64,000 nt of DNA from Agrobacterium tumefaciens (GCF_013318015.2 NZ_CP115841.1:1178001-1242000), one strand, 5' to 3'; shown: positions 34,444 to 44,920, counted from the stretch's first letter. Numbers and translations are program-made. The notes: a model not told the origin generated them from the sequence alone.

Positions 34444-34647
34444 TCAAAGATCGACGTCGAGGATTGCCATGGAGAAGTTGTACGAGCGGTCGCCGTCCTC
34501 GTCGTCGATGTAGACAACGCCAAGGAACTCTTCGCCAAGATACACTTCGGCGGAATCGTCCTTACGGGGACGCGCCTTCACAACCATCTTTTCATTGAAG
34601 GTGCGCTTGAAATAGGCGTCGAGTTTTTTGATTTCGTCGGCTTTCAC
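34444..34647 (-). CDS. DUF3126 family protein
   Basis: 67 residues from GTG 34647, giving MVKADEIKKLDAYFKRTFN, the typical start of DUF3126. KARPRKDDSAEVYLGEEFLGVVYIDDEDGDRSYNFSMAILDVDL covers the rest. AGGAGA lies 6 bases upstream of this GTG; another GTG directly precedes it. It is a small, acidic-ended protein of Rhizobiales with no known function. The frame extends upstream, but those residues do not match the family. Confidence 0.88.
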   Translation of the reverse strand: MKADEIKKLDAYFKRTFNEKMVVKARPRKDDSAEVYLGEEFLGVVYIDDEDGDRSYNFSMAILDVDL

Positions 34648-34798
34648 CACTATTCTCCTGTGCGGTTCGGGTTGCGCCGCTTTTGGCATGGGACAAAGGC
34701 GAAAGTAAAGTGAAAGCGGCACATCGCCAATGTCTTTCACAGGCCATGTCGTTCACGCGGAGCCTTCCACACGGACGATTGAGAAAATATCGGACCCG

Positions 34799-35623
34799 TC
34801 AGATATCGGCTCCGATGACCTGATCCATCAGGCGCGAGGGTTCGGAACACCCTGCCTCTCCCACCACCCGCGCCGGCACACCGGCAACGGTGGTCTTCGG
34901 CGGGACCGGCTTCAGCACCACAGAACCGGCGGCGATGCGCGAGCAACTGCCGATCTCGATATTACCGAGGATTTTCGCGCCCGCTCCGATCATCACGCCA
35001 TTGGCGATCTTCGGATGACGGTCCGCCCCCTCCTTGCCGGTGCCGCCAAGCGTCACGCCATGCAGGATGGAAACGTTGTCGCCGATAACCGCCGTCTCGC
35101 CGACCACAAGCCCGGTGGCATGATCGAGGAAGATACCCTTGCCGATGCGTGCTGCCGGATTGATATCCGTCTGGAAAATGCTGGACGAGCGGCTTTGCAG
35201 ATAAAGCGCAAGATCCCTGCGGCCCTTTTGCAGCAGCCAATGGGCAAGGCGATGCGTCTGGATGGCCTGAAACCCCTTGAAATAAAGGAGCGGCTCCATG
35301 AAGCGCGTGCAGGCCGGATCGCGATCGTAAACCGCCTGGATATCGACGCGCAGCACGCTGCCCCATTCGGGCCAGTCATCCAGCATGTCCTGAAAGGTCT
35401 GGCGCAGAAGAACGGCCTGCATATCGGGATGATCGAGGAGTTCACAGATGCGATAAATCACGCATTCTTCCAGAGACCGGTGATTGAGGATTGTCGAATA
35501 AAGGAAAGCCGAAAGCAGCGGGTCCTGCGCCACTGCGCTTCGCGCTTCATGCAGCAGGCTGCCCCAGATCGGATCGACGATCGCCAGCTGTTCCGGCTGA
35601 CGGGCCTCGGTACGTGCGACCAT
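34799..35623 (-). CDS. cysE: Serine O-acetyltransferase
   Basis: A 274-residue protein with the N-terminal helical SATase domain (about 20-145) and the left-handed beta-helix. FLDHATGLVVGETAVIGDNVSILHGVTLGGTG and DRHPKIANGVMIGAGAKILGN carry the catalytic Asp-His pair and the second His; hexapeptide repeats follow. It makes O-acetylserine from serine and acetyl-CoA for cysteine synthesis. The end has an Ile, DQVIGADI, as needed for docking into CysK. AGGAGA is 6 bases before the ATG. Confidence 0.96.
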   Translation of the reverse strand: MVARTEARQPEQLAIVDPIWGSLLHEARSAVAQDPLLSAFLYSTILNHRSLEECVIYRICELLDHPDMQAVLLRQTFQDMLDDWPEWGSVLRVDIQAVYDRDPACTRFMEPLLYFKGFQAIQTHRLAHWLLQKGRRDLALYLQSRSSSIFQTDINPAARIGKGIFLDHATGLVVGETAVIGDNVSILHGVTLGGTGKEGADRHPKIANGVMIGAGAKILGNIEIGSCSRIAAGSVVLKPVPPKTTVAGVPARVVGEAGCSEPSRLMDQVIGADI

Positions 35624-35706
35624 GAATGGTCTCCTCGTTTGCAGTAGTCGTTCTTTATACAGAAAAAGACGTGCATAAGAAATGGGATTCGAATGACGAC
35701 TTTAAA

Positions 35707-35761
35707 GGCGGCAAGGCTTCAGTTTTTCTTCATGCAGCATGAAAAACCGTTTCTTGCCGCC
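35707..35761 (-). terminator. Large hairpin downstream of the hydrolase gene
   Basis: GGCGGCAAG at 35707-35715 pairs with CTTGCCGCC at 35753-35761; a nested dyad TTCATG/CATGAA with T- and A-rich flanks sits in the loop. It begins a few bases after the hydrolase stop (minus strand) and probably ends that transcript before cysE. Confidence 0.6.
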
Positions 35762-35766
35762 ACCCA

Positions 35767-36543
35767 TCAAAGGCTGCGGTAAAATTCCAGAACCGCCGCC
35801 TTGAACACCCGGTCGCCAACGGCCAGCATGTGGTCACGGCCGGGAATGTCGATAGCGCGCGCATGCGGCATGATCGCCGCAAGTTCGGCACCCGATCCGG
35901 CGATATCGTCGTTGGTTCCGACCGCGATCAGCGTCGGTGCATCGATCTTTGCGGCCTGTTCGCGGCTGACGAGGACACGCGACGTCTCGATACAGGCGGC
36001 GAGTGCCAGCCGGTCGCTTTTCGTCTGGTCGGCAAAGGCGCGGAACATGCGGCCGCGCTCATGCTTGACGACATCGAGCGAGGGGGCCAGCAGCGCTTCA
36101 GCGATCGGATCCCAGTCGCCCACACCTTCCACCATGCCGATGCCAAGTCCGCCGAAAACCAGTGAGCGGACACGCTCCGGATGTGCCATCGCCAGAAAGG
36201 CCGAAATGCGTGCGCCCATGGAATAGCCCATCACATGAGCCTCCGCGATGCCGAGATGATTAAGCAGCGCCACCGCATCGCCGGCCATGACGGGCGGATA
36301 ATAGGCTTGCGGATCATGCGGCTTGTCGCTTGCGCCATGGCCGCGATTGTCGATGGCAATCACCCGGTAACCGGCGTCACCAAGCGTTTTCAGCCAGCCT
36401 GGATGCACCCAGTTGACGTTGGCGCTGGAGGCAAAGCCGTGAATCAACAGAACCGGATCGCCCGCCGGATCACCTTCATCGAAATAGGCAAGGCGAAGGC
36501 CGTCATGGGAAAAATCGGAAAATTGCGGCATGTTGAGATTCAT
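35767..36543 (-). CDS. Alpha/beta hydrolase
   Basis: A 258-residue protein of the alpha/beta-hydrolase fold. HGFASS marks the oxyanion region, nucleophile Ser is in GYSMGA, the acid is likely in GTNDD and the His in GRDHM. No lid insertion or signal peptide is seen. ATG 36543 is preferred because AAGG is 9 bases away; ATG 36552 would place AAGG directly against the start. Substrate not predictable. Confidence 0.88.
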   Translation of the reverse strand: MNLNMPQFSDFSHDGLRLAYFDEGDPAGDPVLLIHGFASSANVNWVHPGWLKTLGDAGYRVIAIDNRGHGASDKPHDPQAYYPPVMAGDAVALLNHLGIAEAHVMGYSMGARISAFLAMAHPERVRSLVFGGLGIGMVEGVGDWDPIAEALLAPSLDVVKHERGRMFRAFADQTKSDRLALAACIETSRVLVSREQAAKIDAPTLIAVGTNDDIAGSGAELAAIMPHARAIDIPGRDHMLAVGDRVFKAAVLEFYRSL

Positions 36544-36713
36544 CAAGGACATCCTTTTTGCCGGACCATATGGCAGGAAATCGAAATTTTGAACATGTTT
36601 TCCTGACGATTTTTATGGAGATGCAATGCGTTTGAGGCTACATATCCGCAGCAATAAGCCCATGCTCGATGACGACCTGCGGCTTAACCACGATATTGCA
36701 TTTGGAGACGAAC

Positions 36714-36959
36714 ATGGCCGGGCATTCCATTCCCCACTTCCAGAACGATGGCGGACACAGCGTGATCGAGATCGGCGTCAAGGAATTCATGTGCACCGGC
36801 GCTTCGGTGCCTTTCGATCATCCCCACATCTTCATCGACATGGGCGACGACAACGAGAAGGTCTGTTCCTATTGCTCCACCCTTTACCGCTACAATCCGT
36901 CGCTGAAGGCCGAGCAGACCAATCCTCCAGGCTGCGTCTTCCATGTGAAGGCCGCCTGA
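36714..36959 (+). CDS. Zinc-finger (zf-CHCC) protein, NDUFS6 homologue
   Basis: An 81-residue protein. Cys27, a His in DHPHIF (36 or 38), and CSYC (51-54) form the zf-CHCC site; EKVCSYCSTLYRYNP is the family hallmark. It matches the bacterial counterpart of NDUFS6, a zinc-binding accessory subunit of respiratory complex I. GGAGACGAAC precedes the ATG. It is followed 29 bases later by the FAD-monooxygenase gene, so they may be co-transcribed. Confidence 0.9.
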   Translation: MAGHSIPHFQNDGGHSVIEIGVKEFMCTGASVPFDHPHIFIDMGDDNEKVCSYCSTLYRYNPSLKAEQTNPPGCVFHVKAA

Positions 36960-36988
36960 CCTTCCACCTTTCCTGATCGGGGCGCGAC

Positions 36989-38158
36989 ATGCCCATCAAA
37001 TCCGTAGCCATCGTCGGTGCCGGCATCGCCGGTCTCACCGCAGCGCTTTCTTTTGCCCGCCAGGGCGTCAGCTCTGACATCGTTGAACAGGCCGGCGAAC
37101 TGACGGAAGTCGGTGCGGGCCTGCAAGTATCGCCCAATGCCGCCCGCATCCTTGCCGAACTCGGCGTGATGACTGAGGTAGAGGCGCGTTGGACCGAGCC
37201 GGTCAGTGTCGATCTGGCCGATGGCAAATCGCTTGCCACGTTGCTGTCCTTACCCGTGGGTGCGACGGCCCGCACACGCTGGGGCGCACCTTACGGCGTG
37301 CTGCATCGCTCGACGTTGCAAAACGCGCTTCTCAATGCGGTAACGCGCAATCCGCTCTGCCGCCTGCATCTTGGCAAACGTATCGAAAACGCGACGACAG
37401 ACGTCATCGCTGCAACCACGTTCCGCGATCACGACCTGATCGTCGGCGCAGACGGTGTCTGGTCCGCGGCCCGTTTCGCTGTCCCCTCCGCCCCCACTGC
37501 CACCTTCTCCGGCAATATTGCCTGGCGCTTCACGGTCGCGGCAAAAGATGTGCCATCAGCCATCAACAAAAGCGCCGTCACCGCCTATCTCGGTTCGGGT
37601 GGCCATATCGTCGCCTACCCGCTGAAGGAAGTCGGCGGCTTCAACATTGTGGCCATCGCACTCGGCGCCGATCCCGGCGCAACATGGCGGGCGGAATCGA
37701 GCGGCCAACAGAAAGCCATGCTGCTTGCGCAGTTTCGCGGGTGGAGCCCGGATATCGTTCGGCTGCTGGCATCGTCGGAAAATCCGACCTTCTGGCCACT
37801 TTATCAGGCCGGTCCCGGACGCTGGCACAATGGTCGCGATACGGTGCTGATCGGCGACGCTGCCCACGCGATGATGCCCTTTGCCGCACAGGGGGCGGCG
37901 ATGGCCATCGAGGATGCATTTGAACTGGCGGGCACATTGACCGGAACATCCCTGCCCGTAACACAGGCCCTTGCCGCCTTCGAAGCCCTGCGTCTGCCGC
38001 GCATAGAAAAGGCCCGCAAGCGGGCCTCTCTCAATCGTTTCGCCTATCACGCCACAGGCCCGGTTCGGCTTGCCCGGAACTTCGTCTTTTCGACACGTCC
38101 GAGGGAAGCCTTCCTGAAGGACTTCGACTGGCTATACGGCTACCGCGCCAAAGGCTGA
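36989..38158 (+). CDS. FAD-dependent monooxygenase (salicylate hydroxylase-like)
   Basis: A 389-residue flavoprotein. The Rossmann motif GAGIAGLTAAL, the DG motif DHDLIVGADGVWSAAR and GDAAHAMMPFAAQGAAMAIEDA (second FAD motif) are all intact, the three marks of group A aromatic hydroxylases. LHRSTLQNALL is typical of the salicylate/UbiH-like branch. It uses NAD(P)H to hydroxylate an aromatic or quinone-like substrate. Its place directly after the NDUFS6-like gene may be chance. Confidence 0.9.
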   Translation: MPIKSVAIVGAGIAGLTAALSFARQGVSSDIVEQAGELTEVGAGLQVSPNAARILAELGVMTEVEARWTEPVSVDLADGKSLATLLSLPVGATARTRWGAPYGVLHRSTLQNALLNAVTRNPLCRLHLGKRIENATTDVIAATTFRDHDLIVGADGVWSAARFAVPSAPTATFSGNIAWRFTVAAKDVPSAINKSAVTAYLGSGGHIVAYPLKEVGGFNIVAIALGADPGATWRAESSGQQKAMLLAQFRGWSPDIVRLLASSENPTFWPLYQAGPGRWHNGRDTVLIGDAAHAMMPFAAQGAAMAIEDAFELAGTLTGTSLPVTQALAAFEALRLPRIEKARKRASLNRFAYHATGPVRLARNFVFSTRPREAFLKDFDWLYGYRAKG

Positions 38159-38160
38159 GG

Positions 38161-39348
38161 TCAAACCCCGGCTGCCGCCGCAAACCCGGCCTCGAGATCC
38201 TTCTTGAGGTCGGCGATATCTTCAAGCCCTATCTGCAGACGGATGACCGGACCTTCCGACGGGCCTTTGGCAATCGTCCTGTCGACAAGCGACACCGACA
38301 CGGCAAGCGATTCGTATCCACCCCAGGAATAGCCGAGCCCGAAGAAGGTCAGCGCATTCAGGAATGCCGCCGCAGTCTGCTTGTATTTGCCCTCTTCGGC
38401 CTTCAGCACGAAGGAAAATACGCCGCTCGCGCCCTTGAAATCGCGCTTCCAGAGTTCATGCCCGGCAAAGCTCGGCAGGGCCGGATGCAGAACGCTCACG
38501 ACGTCGTCGCGGCTTTCCAGCCAGGTGGCGATGTCGAGGGCGCTTTTCTGGTGGTGCGCAAGTCGAATGCCCATGGAGCGCATGCCGCGCAGTATCTGAT
38601 AGGCGTCATCAGGCGTCACGCAGATGCCAAGATTGGTGTTCGCCTGATAAAGCGTCTTCCAGTGCTTTTCATTGGCGGAAACAAAGCCCATCAGGACATC
38701 GGAATGACCTGACGGATATTTGGTGGCGGCATGGATGGAAACATCGACACCGAAATCAAGCGGCTTGAAATAAAGCGGTGTCGCCCAGGTATTGTCCATC
38801 GTCACGACGCAATCGTGCCTATGGGCAATCTCGGTGATCAGCCGAACGTCCTGAATCTCGAAGGTATTGGAACCCGGCGCTTCAAGATGCACCAGCTTGG
38901 TATTCGGGCGGATCAGCGCTTCGATACCCGTCCCGATCGCCGGGTCGTAATACTCCACCTCCACACCAAGCTTCTTCAGCATCGTGTTGCAAAAGCGGCG
39001 TGTGGGAAAATAAACCGAATCGACGATCAGCGCATGATCGCCGGCGCCAAGATAGGCGAGGAACGGCACGGTGATCGCCGCAAGGCCCGATGGCACGAGA
39101 ATGGTTCCGAAAGAACCCTCCAGCTCATTGACGAGATTGCATAGCGCATCGGTCGTCGGCGTGCCGTGGGTGCCATAGGTGTATTTCTGGTTTTCGGTCG
39201 AAAGCGTCTCGGCATCGGGGAAAAGCACGGTAGAACCGCGCACGATGGGCGGATTGACGAAACCGAAACAGTCGGCGGGATCGTTGCCGCCATGGGTCAG
39301 GCGCGTATTCATACCTGCGGTGGAAAGCAGGTCATTGGTCTTGGTCAT
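38161..39348 (-). CDS. metC: Cystathionine beta-lyase
   Basis: A 395-residue PLP enzyme of the Cys/Met metabolism family. TYGTHGTPTTDALCNLVNELEG binds cofactor phosphate, MDNTWATPLYFKPLDFGVD is the PLP pyridine segment, and the Schiff-base Lys is in HAATKYPSGHSDVLMG. The ILVPSGLAAITVPFLAYLG form is that of MetC rather than MetB. It cleaves cystathionine to homocysteine, pyruvate and ammonia. The ATG at 39348 has only a weak ribosome site. hom at 47505 belongs to the same pathway. Confidence 0.93.
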   Translation of the reverse strand: MTKTNDLLSTAGMNTRLTHGGNDPADCFGFVNPPIVRGSTVLFPDAETLSTENQKYTYGTHGTPTTDALCNLVNELEGSFGTILVPSGLAAITVPFLAYLGAGDHALIVDSVYFPTRRFCNTMLKKLGVEVEYYDPAIGTGIEALIRPNTKLVHLEAPGSNTFEIQDVRLITEIAHRHDCVVTMDNTWATPLYFKPLDFGVDVSIHAATKYPSGHSDVLMGFVSANEKHWKTLYQANTNLGICVTPDDAYQILRGMRSMGIRLAHHQKSALDIATWLESRDDVVSVLHPALPSFAGHELWKRDFKGASGVFSFVLKAEEGKYKQTAAAFLNALTFFGLGYSWGGYESLAVSVSLVDRTIAKGPSEGPVIRLQIGLEDIADLKKDLEAGFAAAAGV

Positions 39349-39724
39349 TTCAGATCAGCTTTCGAAGGGATATTGACGCGAGCGACAATGCGGAGAGCCG
39401 GAGGCAAGGTCAAGTCCCGCAGAACATTCGTAGATGAGAGGATTGATCCACCCGTCAACAGCATACAAGAAGTATACAAAATTCGTGCAAGTGTATTTTT
39501 CCGCAAAAATATGCTTATATTTTCACCCTTTGCACACTTCCCGACCAAAATTTGGAAAATTCCGTTTTATAGGCACAATTATTGTCAGCATGTCTTGACC
39601 CCGCTGCCAATTACGATTGTGATAGAAAAAGCGGATCGAAAAGATCTGCTGAAGGGGGGAGCTGGGGCAAAAACAATATGCCGGTCCTCTTCCGATTGAC
39701 GATAACAAACAAAGGTTGGGAAAA
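39349..39724. other. Regulatory region upstream of aapJ
   Basis: 376 bases, AT-rich between about 39470 and 39620 in contrast with neighbouring genes. It holds the promoters of metC (minus) and aapJQMP (plus). I see several AT-rich hexamers (for example TATATT near 39520) but cannot assign a promoter. No gene or RNA is recognised. Confidence 0.4.
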
Positions 39725-40747
39725 ATGAAAAAGGCAATTCTGTCGGCCGTTATCGGCGCAGCAGTTTTGGGAGGAGCCTCGGTCGCTTCGGCTGCGACGC
39801 TTCAGGACGTGAAGTCGAAAGGTTTCGTCACCTGCGGCGTGAGCGCTGGCATTCCGGGATTTTCCAATCCCGATGACAAGGGCGAATGGTCCGGCATCGA
39901 CGTGGACTATTGCCGCGGTATTGCCACTGCGGTTTTCGGCGATCCTACAAAGGCTAAATTTGTCGCTCTTTCGAGCAAGGACCGTTTTCCGGCTCTCCAG
40001 TCTGGCGAGGTCGACGTTCTGACCCGTAACACCACCTGGACGATCAGCCGCGACACATCGCTCGGCTTCAACTTCCGTACCGTCAACTATTATGACGGCC
40101 AGGGCTTCATCGCCAAGAAGGGCCTCAACGTGAAGTCCGCGCTTGAGCTTTCCGGCGCCGCCGTCTGCGTTCAGACCGGCACGACCACCGAGCTCAACCT
40201 TGCCGACTACTTCAAGACCAACAACCTGCAGTACAACCCGGTTGTTTTCGAAAAGGAATCCGATGCGACTTCGGCTTATGATTCCGGCCGTTGCGACGTT
40301 TACACCACCGACCAGTCCGGTCTGTACGCTATCCGTCTCAAGCTGAAGAACCCCGATGACAACATCGTTCTGCCTGAAGTGATCTCCAAGGAGCCGCTTG
40401 GACCGGCCGTTCGCCAGGGCGACGACCAGTGGTTCGACATCGTCACGTGGGTTCACTACGCGATGGTCAACGCCGAAGAGCTGGGCATCACGTCGAAAAA
40501 CGTCGACGAGCAGAAGAACAGCGCCAACCCTGATATCAAGCGTCTGCTTGGCACTGAAGAAGGCACCAAGATCGGTACCGATCTCGGCGTGACGAACGAC
40601 TGGGCCTACAACATCGTCAAGAAGGTCGGCAACTACGGCGAAGTCTTCGACCGTAACGTTGGCGCCGGCTCGCCGCTGAAGATCGAGCGTGGCCAGAACG
40701 CGCTTTGGACCAAGGGCGGCCTGCAATACGCACCGCCGGTTCGTTGA
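39725..40747 (+). CDS. aapJ: General L-amino acid ABC transporter, periplasmic binding protein AapJ
   Basis: A 340-residue protein with a Sec signal peptide (about 1-23, cleavage ASA-ATL). VKSKGFVTCGVSAGIPGFSNP and WSGIDVDYCRGIATAVFGD are the typical family-3 solute-binding start, with RNTTWTISRDTSLGFNF and KEPLGPAVRQGDDQWFDIV further on. Such AapJ proteins bind most L-amino acids. AAGGTTGGGAAA precedes the ATG; the in-frame TTG at 39716 is not needed. First gene of aapJQMP. Confidence 0.96.
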   Translation: MKKAILSAVIGAAVLGGASVASAATLQDVKSKGFVTCGVSAGIPGFSNPDDKGEWSGIDVDYCRGIATAVFGDPTKAKFVALSSKDRFPALQSGEVDVLTRNTTWTISRDTSLGFNFRTVNYYDGQGFIAKKGLNVKSALELSGAAVCVQTGTTTELNLADYFKTNNLQYNPVVFEKESDATSAYDSGRCDVYTTDQSGLYAIRLKLKNPDDNIVLPEVISKEPLGPAVRQGDDQWFDIVTWVHYAMVNAEELGITSKNVDEQKNSANPDIKRLLGTEEGTKIGTDLGVTNDWAYNIVKKVGNYGEVFDRNVGAGSPLKIERGQNALWTKGGLQYAPPVR

Positions 40748-40854
40748 TCGGCACTATCGTTGGCTAAGGACTGAAGGGAGGCTGGGCAATGCCCGGCCTC
40801 CACTTGAAATTATAGAATAAGCTCGCAAAGAGCATATAAAAGGGAAAGGTGCCT

Positions 40855-42051
40855 ATGGCAGGCAACGCGGTCAGTTCGCAACGATCGCGCGCGCAAAGCG
40901 CGTCGTCACTCATTTACGATCCACGCATACGCGGAATTTTTTATCAGGTTCTGACAGTCGTCATCCTGACCGCCTTCGTCTGGATCATCGTGACGAATAC
41001 GATCACAAATCTTCAACGGTCAAACATTTCGTCCGGCTTCGGCTTCCTCAATGGAAGAGCCGGCTTCGATATCGGCCAGTCGCTGATCGCTTACACCAGC
41101 GATGCGACCTATGGCCGGGCATTGCTCGTTGGTATTCTCAACACAATTCAGGTCGCATTTTTCGGCATCATCGCCGCGTCGATCATCGGTTTCATCGTCG
41201 GTATCGCCCGGCTGTCCAACAACTGGCTGATCTCGAAGCTGGCGCAGGCCTATGTGGAAATCTTCCGCAACATCCCGCCCCTGCTCGTCATCTTCTTCTG
41301 GTACAAGGGCGTCATCTCCGTTCTGCCGCAGGCCCGCGATTCGCTGCAGCTTCCACTTGGGACCTACCTCAACAATCGCGGCTTCTTCTTTCCAAAGCCT
41401 CTCTGGGGCGAAGGGACGTGGCTGATACCGCTCGCTTTTGTGGTCGCCATCGTCATCAGCGTGTTCATTTATCGCTGGGCGAAGGCCAGGCAGGAAAGAA
41501 CCGGCGAGCAGTTCCGCACCGGCATCACCGCAACACTTCTCATCATCGGCCTTCCGGCTGCGACATTCCTCGCGCTCGGCTCACCCCTGACATTCGATTA
41601 CCCGATTGCCGGGCGGTTCAACCTTGCGGGCGGTTCGGTCGTCGCACCTGAATTCATGTCGCTGTTTCTGGCGCTCTCCTTCTACACCGCTTCCTTTATC
41701 GCCGAGATCGTTCGCGGCGGCATCAAGGCCGTGGCAAAAGGGCAGACCGAGGCAGCGGAGGCATTGGGGCTTCGCGCCAGCACGACGACACGTCTGATTG
41801 TCGTTCCTCAGGCGATGCGCATCATCATCCCGCCACTGACAAGCCAGTATCTCAACCTGACCAAGAACTCATCGCTTGCGGTCGCGGTCGGTTTCGCCGA
41901 CATCGTCTCCGTTGGCGGCACGATTCTGAACCAGACGGGACAGGCGGTCGAAGTTGTCGCTATCTGGCTCGTTCTCTATCTCTCGCTGTCCATTCTCACG
42001 GCCGTGGTCATGAACTGGTTGAACGCGAAAATGGCCCTGGTGGAGAGATAA
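40855..42051 (+). CDS. aapQ: General L-amino acid ABC transporter permease AapQ
   Basis: A 398-residue HisM-type permease, longer than common ones because of an N-terminal extension and a loop between helices, as in AapQ. YVEIFRNIPPLLVIFFWYKG and the EAA motif EAAEALGLRASTTTRLIVVPQAMRIIIPPL (interacts with the ATPase) are clear. ATG 40855 has GGAAAGG 6 bases upstream. It starts 107 bases after aapJ and ends 3 bases before aapM. Confidence 0.95.
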   Translation: MAGNAVSSQRSRAQSASSLIYDPRIRGIFYQVLTVVILTAFVWIIVTNTITNLQRSNISSGFGFLNGRAGFDIGQSLIAYTSDATYGRALLVGILNTIQVAFFGIIAASIIGFIVGIARLSNNWLISKLAQAYVEIFRNIPPLLVIFFWYKGVISVLPQARDSLQLPLGTYLNNRGFFFPKPLWGEGTWLIPLAFVVAIVISVFIYRWAKARQERTGEQFRTGITATLLIIGLPAATFLALGSPLTFDYPIAGRFNLAGGSVVAPEFMSLFLALSFYTASFIAEIVRGGIKAVAKGQTEAAEALGLRASTTTRLIVVPQAMRIIIPPLTSQYLNLTKNSSLAVAVGFADIVSVGGTILNQTGQAVEVVAIWLVLYLSLSILTAVVMNWLNAKMALVER

Positions 42052-42054
42052 TAG

Positions 42055-43212
42055 ATGACGATCAGCAATCACGCGTTCGTGCGCCACACCATTGAAGAAG
42101 CCAAACCCGCGCCTTCAAGCGCGGTTGGTATCAGCCATTGGCTGCGCACTAAACTTTTCGCCACGCCGAAGGACACCGTCCTTACGGTTCTTGCCATCGC
42201 GTTCCTCGCCTATCTTTTGCCACCAATCTTCAAGTGGCTGTTCGTAGACGCGGTATGGACCGGTACGGATCGCATCGCCTGCCTCACCGCCTCCCAGGGC
42301 GGTGCGCTGGCCGATGACCAGTCCGGCGCATGCTGGGCCTTCGTTTCGGCGAAGTTCGGCCAGATCATGTTCGGCCGTTACCCGATCGATGAGCGCTGGC
42401 GTCCTATCCTTGTGATGGTCATGTTCACCATCCTCCTGGTGCCAATGCTCATTCCGAAAGCGCCGTTCAAGCGGCTCAATGCGCTGGCGCTTTTCATCAT
42501 CCTGCCAGTCATTGCGTTTTTCCTCCTCATCGGCGGCGTCTTCGGCCTGCCGGTGGTGGAAACGCAGCTCTGGGGCGGCCTGATGGTCACCCTGATCCTG
42601 TCTTTCTTCGGAATTGCAGTGTCCCTGCCCTTCGGCATTCTTCTGGCGCTTGGCCGCCGGTCGAACCTGCCGGTAATAAAAATGCTGTGCGTGCTTTTCA
42701 TCGAAGTTATCAGAGGTATTCCTCTGATCACCGTCCTGTTCTTCGCCAGCATCATGCTGCCGCTGTTCCTTCCCGACGGCTGGACCTTCGACAAGTTCCT
42801 GCGCGCTCTGGTCGGCGTGTCGCTCTTCTCGTCCGCCTATATGGCGGAGGTGATCCGTGGCGGCTTGCAGGCCATCCCGAAGGGGCAATATGAAGGGGCA
42901 GACTCGCTCGGCCTGAACTATTGGCAGAAAACCCGGCTGATCGTGCTGCCGCAGGCGCTGAAGCTCGTCATTCCGGGCATCGTCAACACCTTCATCGGTC
43001 TTTTCAAGGACACGTCGCTGGTCTCGATCATCGGCATGTTTGACCTGCTTGGCATTGTCACACTCAACCAATCGGATGCGAACTGGGCGACACCTGTCAC
43101 CGCAATGACGGGCTATATTTTCGCCGGGTTCATATTCTGGATATTCTGCTTCGGCATGTCGCGTTATTCGCTGTTCATGGAACGGCACCTCGACACCGGG
43201 CATAAACGATAA
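42055..43212 (+). CDS. aapM: General L-amino acid ABC transporter permease AapM
   Basis: A 385-residue permease paired with Aap[21 protein letters not shown] and the EAA-type loop [30 protein letters not shown] are conserved. The N-terminal part carries the long periplasmic segment with [23 protein letters not shown] that AapM proteins have. Its ATG is 3 bases after the aapQ stop, so translation is likely coupled. Confidence 0.95.
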   Translation: MTISNHAFVRHTIEEAKPAPSSAVGISHWLRTKLFATPKDTVLTVLAIAFLAYLLPPIFKWLFVDAVWTGTDRIACLTASQGGALADDQSGACWAFVSAKFGQIMFGRYPIDERWRPILVMVMFTILLVPMLIPKAPFKRLNALALFIILPVIAFFLLIGGVFGLPVVETQLWGGLMVTLILSFFGIAVSLPFGILLALGRRSNLPVIKMLCVLFIEVIRGIPLITVLFFASIMLPLFLPDGWTFDKFLRALVGVSLFSSAYMAEVIRGGLQAIPKGQYEGADSLGLNYWQKTRLIVLPQALKLVIPGIVNTFIGLFKDTSLVSIIGMFDLLGIVTLNQSDANWATPVTAMTGYIFAGFIFWIFCFGMSRYSLFMERHLDTGHKR

Positions 43213-43224
43213 GGGACGCTCAAA

Positions 43225-43998
<774 letters not shown>

Positions 43999-44024
43999 GA
44001 CGCTGCAATCAGCTAACATCATGG

Positions 44025-44051
44025 AACGGGGCCATTTCGGCCCCGTTTTCA
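44025..44051 (+). terminator. Rho-independent terminator of aapJQMP
   Basis: A 9-bp stem AACGGGGCC / GGCCCCGTT with a 5-base loop is followed by TTCATTTG. Confidence 0.85.
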
Positions 44052-44052
44052 T

Positions 44053-44384
44053 TTGACGACAACCTCTCCACGCTCGACCTCATCCATGGGCTTGTCCTAA
44101 GGATCTAAGTAACAAAATCGAGCGGTTGCAGATCTCGGGAAAAACCCAAGGGTGACGCCGGAATGTTTGGCAAGGTTCGCCATTCATTTTGATGGCTTCT
44201 TTCGCACCATAAGCCCCGTTGAGTGAATCACCGGCCCCGGCAAATCGTCGTCTCACGTCGTTCTTCATCCGCGAGAAGCACTGAAACTGCCAAGCCGACC
44301 TCGGTTTAACCATTTGTTACGAAACGGAAATCCTTGTTTTCCAAGGGTTCTGACAGCCAATGTCATTTTTTTGTCAAATCATGC
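44053..44384. other. Intergenic region between aapP and the first tRNA-Glu
   Basis: 332 bases; an AT-rich part near 44330-44390 contains ATTTTTTTGTCAAATC. No gene, RNA or repeat that I can support. Confidence 0.4.
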
Positions 44385-44394
44385 ATTTTTCCGC

Positions 44395-44423
44395 TTGCGG
44401 ACCACGGGGAGCCTGACTATAAG
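44395..44423 (+). promoter_or_regulatory. Promoter of tRNA-Glu copy 1
   Basis: -35 TTGCGG at 44395-44400, 17-base spacer, -10 TATAAG at 44418-44423, 22 bases before the tRNA. The same pair with the same spacing precedes copy 2, and both hexamers are conserved while parts of the spacer differ. Confidence 0.65.
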
Positions 44424-44444
44424 GGCGCCATACCACAAGCGCAC

Positions 44445-44519
44445 GCGCCCTTCGTCTATCGGTTAGGACGTCAGATTTTCATTCTGAAAAGAGGGGTTCG
44501 ACTCCCCTAGGGCGTGCCA
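44445..44519 (+). tRNA. tRNA-Glu (anticodon TTC), copy 1
   Basis: Acceptor GCGCCCT pairs with AGGGCGT (a terminal G-U pair), discriminator G, CCA encoded. D arm TCTATCGGTTAGGACG, anticodon stem-loop TCAGATTTTCATTCTGA with TTC, T arm GGGGTTCGACTCCCC. 75 bases. Confidence 0.96.
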
Positions 44520-44524
44520 CTTGC

Positions 44525-44910
44525 CTTCGTGTTTCCACCTTCGAAAATATAAAGCAGCTTCGCAGACAGCGAATTCGTCACGCGTGATCGATGCGCCGGA
44601 ACCGATTCCCGGGCGATACGTTTGAGTGCTGTCCCCCCGATGGAAGGCAAGCCGGATGAATCGCCAGCGGGCAAATCGACCGGCTTGCCTTTCCCCTTCC
44701 AGCCAAATCACAGTGTCGGTTCATTCTGGCGGGCAGCAGATGCCAGCTAAGGGTTGGAAAACCACGTCCCGAGGCCTTCCACGAGTAATGAAGGCATTGC
44801 CGGCGCGCCGTGATAGCGGCGAAATTTCAAGGCCTTGGCCAGTCCCGGCGCAGTTTTCCACAGCCGGTCCGGCCTCCATAAAAAAACTCGTCACGAAGCG
44901 GAAAAAATCA
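44525..44910. other. Spacer between the two tRNA-Glu units
   Basis: 386 bases; short open frames on both strands show no family feature or ribosome site. It may be unique DNA between repeat copies. Nothing supported. Confidence 0.4.
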
Positions 44911-44920
44911 ATTTTTCCGC

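Larger units (their letters stand above)
44385..44524 (+). repeat. Direct repeat copy 1 (promoter plus tRNA-Glu)
   Basis: A 140-base block from ATTTTTCCGC to TGCCACTTGC that recurs at 44911-45050 with only a few mismatches, all upstream of the tRNA. The block carries its own promoter and the whole tRNA, so the duplication made a second functional unit. Confidence 0.88.

Noticed and set aside
38150..39480. SAM-II riboswitch upstream of metC
   Set aside because: The 5' region on the minus strand shows no SAM-II pseudoknot consensus that I can recognise.
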